Of a stretch of DNA of 64,000 bases, positions 44,085 to 51,666 are shown one piece after another. The notes beneath the pieces were generated by a model. It did no database searches, had not been told where the DNA came from, and saw only the letters and a list, made by a program, of their open reading frames with translations. A program made the translations under genes and the position numbers. Origin of the DNA: Kineosporia succinea. GTDB taxonomy: Bacteria; Actinomycetota; Actinomycetes; Actinomycetales; Kineosporiaceae. The stretch's first letter is position 1; every line of letters starts with the position of its first letter. The stretch spans positions 6,817,241-6,881,240 of the forward strand of contig NZ_JAUSQZ010000001.1 in the NCBI RefSeq assembly GCF_030811555.1, written 5' to 3'.

Positions 44085-45112
44085 AGGCCGTGGTTTTCGA
44101 CCAGCACGGCGGACCGGAGGTCCTGCGCTACGAGGACCTGCCGGACCCCGTCGCCGGTCCGGGCGAGGTCGTGATCGACCTGCGGGCCGCCGGCCTCAAC
44201 CACGTGGACATCGACATCCGTGACGGGGTGTCCCGTTTCGACTTCGAGATGCCGCACGTGCTCGGCATCGAGGGCGCCGGGATCATCTCGGCGGTCGGCC
44301 CGGGAGTGGACGAGGCGCGCCTCGGCGAGCGGGTCGCGCTCGCCTACATCCGAACCTGCGGGCAGTGTGAGTGGTGCCTGCGCGGGCAGGAGAACATCTG
44401 CGAGAACCGCAAGCTGTTCGGTGAGCACATCCGGGGCACCTACGCCCAGAAGGTCCTGGCCCCGGCCGATCACGCCCTGCCGCTGCCCGACTCCCTCGGC
44501 TTCGCGGAGGCGGCGGCCGGGCTCTCGGTCTTCGGCACGGCCTGGCACGGCCTGATCACCCGGGCGGGTCTGACGTTCGGCGAGACGGTGCTCATCCACT
44601 CCGTCGGGAGCGGTGTCGCGTCCGCGGCCCTGCAGATCTGCAAGGCCGCGGGAGCAACGGTGATCGGCACCGCCAGCACCGATCTCAAACTGGAACGGGC
44701 CACGGCCGACGGTGCCGACCACGTCATCAACTACACCCGCGAGGACGTGACCGAGGCGGTCCGGCGGATCACCGGTGGACGCGGCGTGGAGCTGGTCTTC
44801 GACGTCGTGGGCGGCAAGGCGTTCCAGGAGTCGATGTTCTCCATGCGCCCCTACGGTCGCCTGGTCAGTATCGGCGCCCACGCCGGCGAGGTCGTCCCGT
44901 TCGACATCATCGAGTTCTTCCGGCGCCAGATCTCGTACATCTCCTCGCACACCCAGACCCGTGACGAGATGCGTCACGTCCTGCGGCTCATGGGAGAGGG
45001 AAAACTGAACGCGCGCATCCATTCCCGCTACCCTCTGGAGCGGGCGGCCGACGCCCAGCAGGAGCTGCACTCGCGCACCGCGTACGGCAAGATCATTCTC
45101 GACATCGACTGA
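44081..45112 (+). CDS. MDR-family oxidoreductase with structural zinc but no catalytic zinc cysteine
   Basis: A 343-residue medium-chain dehydrogenase/reductase. The structural-zinc loop is intact (RTCGQCEWCLRGQENICENR, four Cys). The catalytic-zinc ligand position reads GLNHVDIDIRDG instead of GICHSD, and GHE is replaced by GIEGAG, so catalytic zinc is probably absent, as in quinone oxidoreductases. The nucleotide motif is IHSVGSGVASAALQICKAAG. It is the last gene of the 12-kb train and is followed by a very strong bidirectional terminator. It likely reduces or oxidises a carbonyl or enone intermediate. Confidence 0.9.
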   Translation: MKAVVFDQHGGPEVLRYEDLPDPVAGPGEVVIDLRAAGLNHVDIDIRDGVSRFDFEMPHVLGIEGAGIISAVGPGVDEARLGERVALAYIRTCGQCEWCLRGQENICENRKLFGEHIRGTYAQKVLAPADHALPLPDSLGFAEAAAGLSVFGTAWHGLITRAGLTFGETVLIHSVGSGVASAALQICKAAGATVIGTASTDLKLERATADGADHVINYTREDVTEAVRRITGGRGVELVFDVVGGKAFQESMFSMRPYGRLVSIGAHAGEVVPFDIIEFFRRQISYISSHTQTRDEMRHVLRLMGEGKLNARIHSRYPLERAADAQQELHSRTAYGKIILDID

Positions 45113-45130
45113 CCGGCGTCCGATGCCGAG

Positions 45131-45172
45131 CACGACAGAGCCGCCGGGCCCGGGCCCGGCGGCTCTGTCGTG
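45131..45172. terminator. Perfect 42-base palindrome, bidirectional terminator
   Basis: The 21-base arm 45131-45151 is the exact complement of 45152-45172 with no spacer, so the loop must come from the central GGGCCC. It lies between the convergent oxidoreductase (stop 45112) and alcohol dehydrogenase (stop 45188). Confidence 0.88.
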
Positions 45173-45187
45173 TGCGGTCACCTGATC

Positions 45188-46315
45188 TCAGGCGTGCGGG
45201 CGCACGATCTGACGCATCACCCGAGCGTCCGCGAGAGCGTCCATGGCGGCGTTGATGTCCTGGAGAGCGACCTCTCCGCTGTTGAGCACCTCGACCGGCA
45301 GGCGACCGGCCTTCCACAGCGCGACCATGCCGGGGATGTCGCGCTGGGGGACGGAAGAGCCCATGTAGGAACCCATCAGCGTCTTGGCCGAGGCGATCAG
45401 GTCCAGCGCGGGCAGATCGAGGCGGCTGCCGGGATTCGGCAGCCCGGTGGCCACCGTCCGGCCCCCGCGAGCGGTGGCCGTGAAGGCCTGGGACAGGACG
45501 GCCGGCGAGCCGACCGCCTCGATGGCCACCTGGGCGCCACCGCCGGTGAGCTCGGCGATGCCCTCGCTCGCCTCCTCGGGTGAGAACGTGGCGGTGGCAC
45601 CGGCTCGCAGGGCCACCTCGCGCTTGGCGGCCACCGGGTCGACGGCGATGATCGGGAAGGCGCCGGCCACGGCGGCGCCGATCACGGCAGCCAGACCCAC
45701 TCCGCCCAGCCCGAACACGGCGACCGACTGCCCGGCCCGCACCTGTGCGGTGTTCTGCGCAGCGCCGTAACCGGTCAGCATCGCGCAGCCGAACAGCGCA
45801 GCCACCTCCAGCGGCACGTCGGGGTCCACGACCACCAGGGAGCGCCGATCGACCACGGTGTACTCACTGAACGCGGAAACGCCCAGGTGGTGGTGAATCC
45901 GGCTGCCGTCGGCAGCGTGCAGGCGAGAGCCACCGCCGAGAAGGTCACCGCTGCCGTTCGCCGCGGCTCCCGCCACGCACAGCGCCGGGGTGCCCGACGT
46001 GCAGTGCCGGCACAGACCGCAGGCCGGGACGAAGACCAGCACGACGTGATCCCCCGGCCGGACGTCGCCGACCCCGGGGCCGACTTCGCTCACCACACCG
46101 GCTGCTTCGTGCCCCAGGGCCATCGGCAGCGGGCGCAGGCGGTCGCCGTTGAGCACCGAGAGGTCGGAGTGACAGATGCCCGCCGCCTCGACCCTCACCA
46201 GGACCTCTCCCGGGCCCGGGGGGTCGAGTTCGACCTCGACCACGTCCAGCGGGCGGGTCTGGCTGAAAGGTCGTGGGGCGGAGGACGTCCGCAGCACTGC
46301 GGCTCTGGTTCTCAT
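45188..46315 (-). CDS. Zinc-dependent alcohol dehydrogenase
   Basis: A 375-residue class III-like alcohol dehydrogenase. Catalytic zinc ligands are in AGICHSDLS and ALGHEAAG; structural zinc cysteines are in PACGLCRHCTSGTPALC; the NAD motif is VFGLGGVGLAAVIGA. ATG 46315 follows AAGGAG at ideal spacing. A GntR-type site TTGTATGCAA at 46368-46377 overlaps a TACAAT -10 box on the minus strand, so its expression is probably repressed by the GntR/FCD protein encoded at 51667. It may oxidise the alcohol, polyol or aldehyde imported by the divergent sugar transporter. Confidence 0.93.
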   Translation of the reverse strand: MRTRAAVLRTSSAPRPFSQTRPLDVVEVELDPPGPGEVLVRVEAAGICHSDLSVLNGDRLRPLPMALGHEAAGVVSEVGPGVGDVRPGDHVVLVFVPACGLCRHCTSGTPALCVAGAAANGSGDLLGGGSRLHAADGSRIHHHLGVSAFSEYTVVDRRSLVVVDPDVPLEVAALFGCAMLTGYGAAQNTAQVRAGQSVAVFGLGGVGLAAVIGAAVAGAFPIIAVDPVAAKREVALRAGATATFSPEEASEGIAELTGGGAQVAIEAVGSPAVLSQAFTATARGGRTVATGLPNPGSRLDLPALDLIASAKTLMGSYMGSSVPQRDIPGMVALWKAGRLPVEVLNSGEVALQDINAAMDALADARVMRQIVRPHA

Positions 46316-46367
46316 CCGGGACTCCTTGGCTGGCCTGAACCGGGACCTTCCGGCTCCTCGGATGTCA

Positions 46368-46377
46368 TTGTATGCAA
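46368..46377. promoter_or_regulatory. GntR-type operator TTGTATGCAA at the alcohol dehydrogenase promoter
   Basis: This 10-mer is identical to 31434-31443. On the minus strand it overlaps TACAAT, 53 bases before the alcohol dehydrogenase start. Confidence 0.6.
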
Positions 46378-46463
46378 CTTGCTGACAGCTTGCCATGGAT
46401 TCCCGGAGCAGCCCTTTGCCTGCCCGATCCCGGCCGGCACCGTCCCGACTTGCCCGATTCCCC

Positions 46464-46492
46464 TTAACAAGCCTGTTAATAAGCAAGATTAA
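46464..46492. promoter_or_regulatory. AT-rich inverted repeats between divergent genes
   Basis: TTAACA-AGCC-TGTTAA (46464-46479) is a perfect repeat and partly overlaps TTAAT-N7-ATTAA (46476-46492). They form an AT-rich island in the 264-base space between the alcohol dehydrogenase and the sugar-binding protein. Possibly a second regulator site. Confidence 0.4.
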
Positions 46493-46579
46493 TGGGCTCG
46501 AGGCCTTGACCAGGACAGGGTGAAACCGCTTCTCTGCTATCAGCCCTGAGGGTCGGGGCGGAGAGGCAGTGATCCAAAG

Positions 46580-47740
46580 ATGTATACACATCGTCTTGCC
46601 AAGCCCTTGGCAGTCCTGGCCATGAGCGCACTCGCTCTGACCGCCTGCACCAAGGCCGGATCCGCGGACGGCGCCGCGGTCGTGGACACCTCGAAAGTTC
46701 CCGCCGCCGTGACGGAGGCCGTGAACGTCAGCAAGGAACTGCCGGTCTTCGAGGCCCCCGGCGAGGCGATCGACATCTCCTCGCTCAAGGGCAAGAAGGT
46801 CTTCGAGATCCCCTCGGTGCCCGCCCCCTTCATCCAGGGCATCACCTCCGCCATGAAGGGTGTCGCGGCCGAGACCGGCATCGACTACACCGTTTTCGAG
46901 AACCAGGGGCAGGTCAGCCAGTGGGTCCAGGGCATGGACCAGGCGATCCGGGCCAAGTCGGACCTGATCATCCTCAGCGGTTCACCCGACCCGCGAGCCC
47001 TGCAGCCGCAGCTTCAGGAGGCCGAGGACGCCGGGATCCCGGTGCTGATCGTGCACTTCCACGACGACGGCTCGGTGGCGCCGCCGGAGTGCGAGGGCTG
47101 CAACGGAGCGGTCAAGGGGATCGTCACGGCGCCGTTCAACGTGGCCGGTGAGGCCGCGGCGAACTGGATCATCCAGGACTCGGGGGCCGCCGCCAACGTG
47201 CTGCTCGTGGGTGGCTCGGACGTCCTGCCCAGCAAGGGCACCGCCGAGGCCATGGGCGCGGTGTTCGACAAGGACTGCGCCGACTGCAAGCACCAGATCA
47301 TCAACATCCCGGTCGCGGACTGGGGCAACAAGACCCAGAGCGAGGTTCAGTCGGCTCTGCAGAAGGACCCCACGATCGACTACGTCTACCTGCTGTACGA
47401 CGCGATGGTGGCCGGTGCCGTTCCGGCGGTCGAGACCCTGGGCAAGGCCGGGCAGGTCAAGATCGCCAGTTACAACGGCTCCCCCTACGCCCTGGACTTC
47501 ATCCGGGACGGGGACGTCGTGGCGATGAACGTGGGCGAGGACACCACCGCCATCGGCTACGCGGGCATGGACCAGGCCTTCCGGATCCTGCTCGGAGAGC
47601 CGACGGTCAAGACCAGCACCCCGATCCGGGTCTGGGACGACAGCAACGTCAGCGAGGCGGGCGAGCCGGCCAAGTCCGGGGTCGGTTACGGCGACGCCTA
47701 CGCCGACGGCTACCGCGCCCTGTGGGGCATGGACAACTGA
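46580..47740 (+). CDS. Sugar ABC transporter solute-binding lipoprotein (RbsB-like)
   Basis: A 386-residue protein with lipobox LALTACTKA (Cys near residue 23) and a type I periplasmic-binding fold (KKVFEIPSVPAPFIQGITSA, QGMDQAIRAKSDLIILSG, ADWGNKTQSEVQSALQKDP, YNGSPYALDFIRDGD). Four cysteines (ECEGC, DCADC) form two close pairs, unusual for the family. The start ATG 46580 lies inside the GntR-like site GATGTATACACATC, and the ribosome site GGAGAGG is rather far (14 bases). It is the receptor of the ribose-type importer with 47816 and 49366. The ligand is unknown. Confidence 0.9.
   Translation: MYTHRLAKPLAVLAMSALALTACTKAGSADGAAVVDTSKVPAAVTEAVNVSKELPVFEAPGEAIDISSLKGKKVFEIPSVPAPFIQGITSAMKGVAAETGIDYTVFENQGQVSQWVQGMDQAIRAKSDLIILSGSPDPRALQPQLQEAEDAGIPVLIVHFHDDGSVAPPECEGCNGAVKGIVTAPFNVAGEAAANWIIQDSGAAANVLLVGGSDVLPSKGTAEAMGAVFDKDCADCKHQIINIPVADWGNKTQSEVQSALQKDPTIDYVYLLYDAMVAGAVPAVETLGKAGQVKIASYNGSPYALDFIRDGDVVAMNVGEDTTAIGYAGMDQAFRILLGEPTVKTSTPIRVWDDSNVSEAGEPAKSGVGYGDAYADGYRALWGMDN
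46581..46588. promoter_or_regulatory. GntR-type site TGTATACA overlapping a start codon
   Basis: The symmetrical TGTATACA core begins at the second base of the ATG of the sugar-binding protein. It shares its core with 31617-31624. Repressor binding here would block elongation or initiation. Confidence 0.45.
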
Positions 47741-47754
47741 CCTTCGCCCGGCAC

Positions 47755-47794
47755 GACGCCCCGGTGACGCACCATCGGTGCCCACCGGGGCGTC
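47755..47794 (+). terminator. Intra-operon hairpin (attenuator or mRNA-stabilising stem)
   Basis: A 12-base perfect stem (47755-47766 with 47783-47794) has a loop containing a second stem GCACC/GGTGC (47769-47781). It lies between receptor and ATPase genes, the usual place for a stem that keeps receptor mRNA in excess. Confidence 0.6.
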
Positions 47795-47815
47795 CCCCCT
47801 TGGATTGGAGCCGTT

Positions 47816-49369
47816 TTGACGCAGGCCTCTCCCCTGGTGAGCATCCAGGGCCTCACCAAGAGCTTCAGTGGAGCCACGGCCCTGGACGGGGTCGAACTGA
47901 CGATCGGCCCCCAGCAGGTGCACGGCCTGCTGGGCGAGAACGGGTCGGGCAAATCGACCCTGATCAAGGTTCTGTCCGGGTTCCACGCCCCGGACACCGG
48001 CACCCTCACGGTGCGCGGCGAGCCGGTCGACCTGCCCCTTCGCCCCGGTCAGTACCGGGAACTGGGTTTCGAGTTCGTGCACCAGGACCTGGGGCTGGTC
48101 CCCGGTCTCGACGTCACCGAGAACCTTTTCATGGCGGACATCTCGGCCTCGGGTGCCCCGTACTTCTCCTGGCGCCAGGCCCGCCGGCGTGCAGCCGCCG
48201 TCTTCGCCCGCTACCGGATCGATCTCGACCCGGGCGCCCTGGTGGGTGACATCCGCCCGGTGGACCGCGCCATGCTGGCCATCGTCCGGGCCGTGGAGAG
48301 CCTGCGCGGCGAGTCCGCCCATCCCTCACCCGTTCTCGTCCTCGACGAACCCACCGTGTTCCTGCCCCAGCACGAGGTGGAGGTGCTCTTCGGCTTCGTC
48401 CGGTCGATCGTCCAGCAGGGCGCCAGCGTCCTGTTCGTCTCGCACGACCTGGACGAGGTCCTGGAGATCACCGACCGGGTCACCGTGCTGCGCGACGGCC
48501 GCACCGCCGGAAGCGCCACCACGTCCGAGCTCACCAAGGACGACCTGGTCCGGATGATCATCGGCCGCGACCTCGCCGCGCAGGAGCACTCCTCCCCCGC
48601 CGACGTCGTCCCGTCCGGCTCACCGGTCCTGAGCGTGCAGCACCTGTGCACCGACGCCCTCACCGATGTCTCCTTCGAGCTCAGGAGCGGCGAGGTCCTC
48701 GGCATCGCCGGCCTCGTCGGCTCCGGGTACGAAGACGTCGTGTACGCCCTGTACGGCGCCGACCAGCACGCCTCGGGTTCCCTGACCCTGGAGGGCAGCC
48801 CGGCCCTCGACCTGCGCCGTCACACACCGCGCGCCGCCGTTCGGGCCGGGCTGGCCCTCGTGCCCGCCGACCGCAAGAACCGGGGCAGCGTGGCCACCCT
48901 GTCGGCCGCCGACAACATGAACCTCACCGTGCTGGACCAGCACTTCGTCGGCCTCCGGCTCCGGCACGGGGCCCTGCGCCGCAACGCGCAGGACCTCATG
49001 ACCAGCTTCGACGTGCGCCCTCCCCGCCCCGACCAGGACTACGGCTCCTTCTCCGGAGGCAACCAGCAGAAGGCCATGCTCGCGAAGTGGCAGCAGACCA
49101 CACCCCGCGTGCTGCTGGTGCACGAGCCCACGCAGGGCGTCGACATCGGCGCCCGTGAGCAGATCCACCAGATGATCCGTGAGAACGCCGGCACGACCGC
49201 CGCCATCTGCGCCAGTTCCGACTACGAGCAGCTCGCGGCCCTGTGCGACCGCGTCGCCATCATCGTTCGCGGGCGCCTGGTGACCGTCCTGACCGGAAGT
49301 TCCCTGACCAAGGCCGACATCGCAGACCACTGCCACGGCCGCGCCCTGACCCCTGGAGGCCCCCGATGA
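47816..49369 (+). CDS. Ribose-type sugar ABC transporter, duplicated ATPase (RbsA-like)
   Basis: A 517-residue protein with two fused nucleotide-binding domains. Domain one has an intact Walker A (GENGSGKST) and Walker B (VLVLDEPTVFLP), but its signature segment reads VGDIRPVDRAML instead of an LSxGQ form. Domain two has the degenerate Walker A usual in this class (GLVGSGYED), a good signature FSGGNQQKAMLAKW and VLLVHEPTQGVDIGA. A TTG start at 47816 with GGAG 5 bases upstream is the best fit to the alignment start. It energises the sugar importer, and its stop overlaps the permease start. Confidence 0.92.
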   Translation: MTQASPLVSIQGLTKSFSGATALDGVELTIGPQQVHGLLGENGSGKSTLIKVLSGFHAPDTGTLTVRGEPVDLPLRPGQYRELGFEFVHQDLGLVPGLDVTENLFMADISASGAPYFSWRQARRRAAAVFARYRIDLDPGALVGDIRPVDRAMLAIVRAVESLRGESAHPSPVLVLDEPTVFLPQHEVEVLFGFVRSIVQQGASVLFVSHDLDEVLEITDRVTVLRDGRTAGSATTSELTKDDLVRMIIGRDLAAQEHSSPADVVPSGSPVLSVQHLCTDALTDVSFELRSGEVLGIAGLVGSGYEDVVYALYGADQHASGSLTLEGSPALDLRRHTPRAAVRAGLALVPADRKNRGSVATLSAADNMNLTVLDQHFVGLRLRHGALRRNAQDLMTSFDVRPPRPDQDYGSFSGGNQQKAMLAKWQQTTPRVLLVHEPTQGVDIGAREQIHQMIRENAGTTAAICASSDYEQLAALCDRVAIIVRGRLVTVLTGSSLTKADIADHCHGRALTPGGPR

Positions 49370-50415
49370 GCACGTCCCTCCCTTCCGTCCCGGCCACACC
49401 CGGCACCGCCACGCCACCGGCCGACGCCCCGGACCGGGCCGCCGAGAAGGCGCGCCGCCTGCGGCGGGCCAAGCGGCTCGAGGCCGCCGCGCTGCCGCTG
49501 GCCTGGCTCGTGGTCTTCACCGTGTTCAGCGTGCTGGAGCCCGAGGCGTTCTTCTCCTGGAGCACGATCAGCTCGCTGCTGGCTTCCCAGACCGTGCTCG
49601 TGGTCATCACTCTCGCCCTCATCGTCCCTCTGACCACCGGCGACTTCGACCTCTCGGTGGGTTCGGTCGTCGGGCTGTCGGCGGTCACGATCGCACTGCT
49701 CAACGTCAACCACGGCTGGCCCATCCTGGCCGCGATTGCCGCGGCCCTCGTCATCGGGCTCGTCATCGGGGCGATCAACGGCGCGCTGACCGTGCTGCTG
49801 GGCATCGAGAGCCTGATCGTCACCCTGGGCATGAGCACCATGGTCACCGGCATCACCCTGTGGGCCAGCGACGCCAGCACCATCACCGGCGTCTCGCAGT
49901 CGCTGATCGACGCGGTCATCCGCACCCGCCTGGCCGGCATCCCCGTCGTGTTCTACTACGGCATCCTCCTGACCGCCGCGATCTGGTACGTCTTCCAGTA
50001 CACCCCGCTCGGCCAGCGACTGCTGGTCGTCGGACGGAACCGGGAAGTGGCACGGCTCAGCGGCATTCGCGTCGGGACGCTGCGCTGGGGCGCCCTGGTC
50101 ACGTCGGCCACGATCGCGGCCTTCGGCGGCGTGCTCGTCGTGGGCACCTCCGGCTCGGCCGGGCCGTCCACCGGGCTGGACCTGTTGCTGCCCGCGTTCG
50201 CCGCCGCGTTCCTGGGGTCCACCACCATCCGCCCCGGGCGGTTCAATCCCTGGGGCACCGTGATCGCCGCCTACTTCCTCGTCACCGGTATCACCGGTCT
50301 GCAGCTGCTGGGCGGACAGTCGTTCGTGCAGAACCTGTTCTACGGCGGCGCGCTGATCGTCGCCGTCGCCTTCTCGCAGATCCTGAAGATGCGCCGCGAA
50401 CGACGTCGCGCCTGA
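49366..50415 (+). CDS. Ribose-type sugar ABC transporter permease (RbsC-like)
   Basis: A 349-residue permease with 8-10 membrane helices and a long charged N-terminus. Family signatures are PLTTGDFDLSVGSVVGLSAV, GIESLIVTLGMSTMVTGITL, VGRNREVARLSGIRV and PAFAAAFLGSTTIRPGRFNPWGT, all diagnostic of the BPD_transp_2 group. ATG 49366 overlaps the ATPase stop. It completes the importer. Confidence 0.93.
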   Translation: MSTSLPSVPATPGTATPPADAPDRAAEKARRLRRAKRLEAAALPLAWLVVFTVFSVLEPEAFFSWSTISSLLASQTVLVVITLALIVPLTTGDFDLSVGSVVGLSAVTIALLNVNHGWPILAAIAAALVIGLVIGAINGALTVLLGIESLIVTLGMSTMVTGITLWASDASTITGVSQSLIDAVIRTRLAGIPVVFYYGILLTAAIWYVFQYTPLGQRLLVVGRNREVARLSGIRVGTLRWGALVTSATIAAFGGVLVVGTSGSAGPSTGLDLLLPAFAAAFLGSTTIRPGRFNPWGTVIAAYFLVTGITGLQLLGGQSFVQNLFYGGALIVAVAFSQILKMRRERRRA

Positions 50416-50427
50416 GGCGCGGAGGTG

Positions 50428-51615
50428 ATGCGATCCCGACGTGCGCGTTCCTCCGCCCTGGCCGGCGTTCCCCTGTCACTGACGGCCCTGAGCGCCTGCG
50501 CCTTCGTCATGGTGGGCGCCTCGGTCCTGGCCCCGCTCCTGCGAGGCGACCTGGGGCTCGGGCCCACCGGGGTCGGGGCGATCGCCTCGGCCGGATATCT
50601 GGGCGCGCTGGTCACCTCCCGCATCGGTGGCCGGCTGAGCGACAGCTTCGGGCCGGAACGGGTCATCGCAGCCGGCCTGGCCGTGGTCCTGGCCGGAGCA
50701 CTCCTGGCGTCGGCCGCTTCCACGGCGGCGGTGTTCTACCTGGGCATCTTCGTCATCGGGGGCGGGTACGGCCACGTCAACCCCGCCACCTCGGTCCTGG
50801 CCAACCCGGCCTCGGCCCATCTCCGGGGTCTGGCGATGAGCCTGAAACAGAGCGGCATCCCGGTCGGCGGAATGGCCGCCGGGGCGGCCCTTCCCGGACT
50901 GGGCGGACATCTGGGCTGGCGGACGGCACTCGCGGTCAGCGGCCTGGCCTGCCTGCTGGTGTGCGCATGGGCCCTCCGGGCCGGCCGGTCCGTGCGACTG
51001 CGACAGACCGGCGGGAACCGTGAACGGGCCGTGGTCCTGGCGCCCTCCCGTGTCCTCCTGCGCCTGCCGCTCGGGTACGCGTACGGGCCCCTGGTGGCAG
51101 GGGTACAGGTCACCCTGTTCGCCATGACCGCGGTCTATCTCGTCGAGGAACGCTCGTACACCGCGTCCCAGGCCGGCTTCGGCGCGTCGCTGCTGCTGTT
51201 CGGCGGCCTGCTGGGACGACCCTCCTGGGGCTTCGTCTCCGACCGGTTCCCCTCGCACCGCATCGGCGTGCTGCAGGCCAACGCCGTCATCGGAGCGGCC
51301 GGGATCGCGGTTCTGCCCGTGGTTCCCGACGTCACCGTCAGCTTCCTGCTGCCGGTGATCGGGATCGGGGTGGCGGGATGGAACGGCGTCTACATGGCCG
51401 CGGTCGCCGAGGCCCGGGCCGACCAGGTCGGCGGATCCACCGGAACGGCGCTCACCCTGGTCAACGTCGGGAACGTCCTCGTCCCCCTGGGAACCGGGGC
51501 GGTGGTCGAGCATCTGGCCAGCTGGCGCATCGCCCTGCTGCTGTGCGCAGCACTCTGCCTGCTCGCCGCCTGCGGGCTGGTGTTCGCCCGGGAGATCGTG
51601 CCATCCGGCGAATGA
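50428..51615 (+). CDS. MFS transporter (cyanate/sugar-type)
   Basis: A 395-residue protein with 12 likely membrane helices. Motif A-like GRLSDSFGPERVIAAG follows helix 2 and NPATSVLANPASAHLRGLAMS is typical of YbfB/CynX-like carriers. It starts only 12 bases after the permease stop, so it is likely cotranscribed with the sugar importer; GGAGG is 2 bases before ATG 50428 (a GTG at 50425 is an alternative). Its stop codon lies within the stem of the terminator at 51609-51656. It may export a product or import a related substrate. Confidence 0.88.
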   Translation: MRSRRARSSALAGVPLSLTALSACAFVMVGASVLAPLLRGDLGLGPTGVGAIASAGYLGALVTSRIGGRLSDSFGPERVIAAGLAVVLAGALLASAASTAAVFYLGIFVIGGGYGHVNPATSVLANPASAHLRGLAMSLKQSGIPVGGMAAGAALPGLGGHLGWRTALAVSGLACLLVCAWALRAGRSVRLRQTGGNRERAVVLAPSRVLLRLPLGYAYGPLVAGVQVTLFAMTAVYLVEERSYTASQAGFGASLLLFGGLLGRPSWGFVSDRFPSHRIGVLQANAVIGAAGIAVLPVVPDVTVSFLLPVIGIGVAGWNGVYMAAVAEARADQVGGSTGTALTLVNVGNVLVPLGTGAVVEHLASWRIALLLCAALCLLAACGLVFAREIVPSGE

Positions 51616-51656
51616 CGGTCAGGTCGCCGGCCGGGCGGCGACCTGACCGTCATTCG
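51609..51656. terminator. 20-base hairpin terminator containing the MFS stop codon
   Basis: The perfect inverted repeat 51609-51628 with 51637-51656 (8-base loop) separates the convergent MFS and GntR genes and includes the MFS TGA at 51613-51615. Confidence 0.88.
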
Positions 51657-51666
51657 AGAGTCCTTG

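Noticed and set aside
46464-46479. TTAACA-AGCC-TGTTAA as a terminator
   Set aside because: It lies between divergent genes, is short and AT-rich, and has no gene ending before it; a regulator site is more likely.
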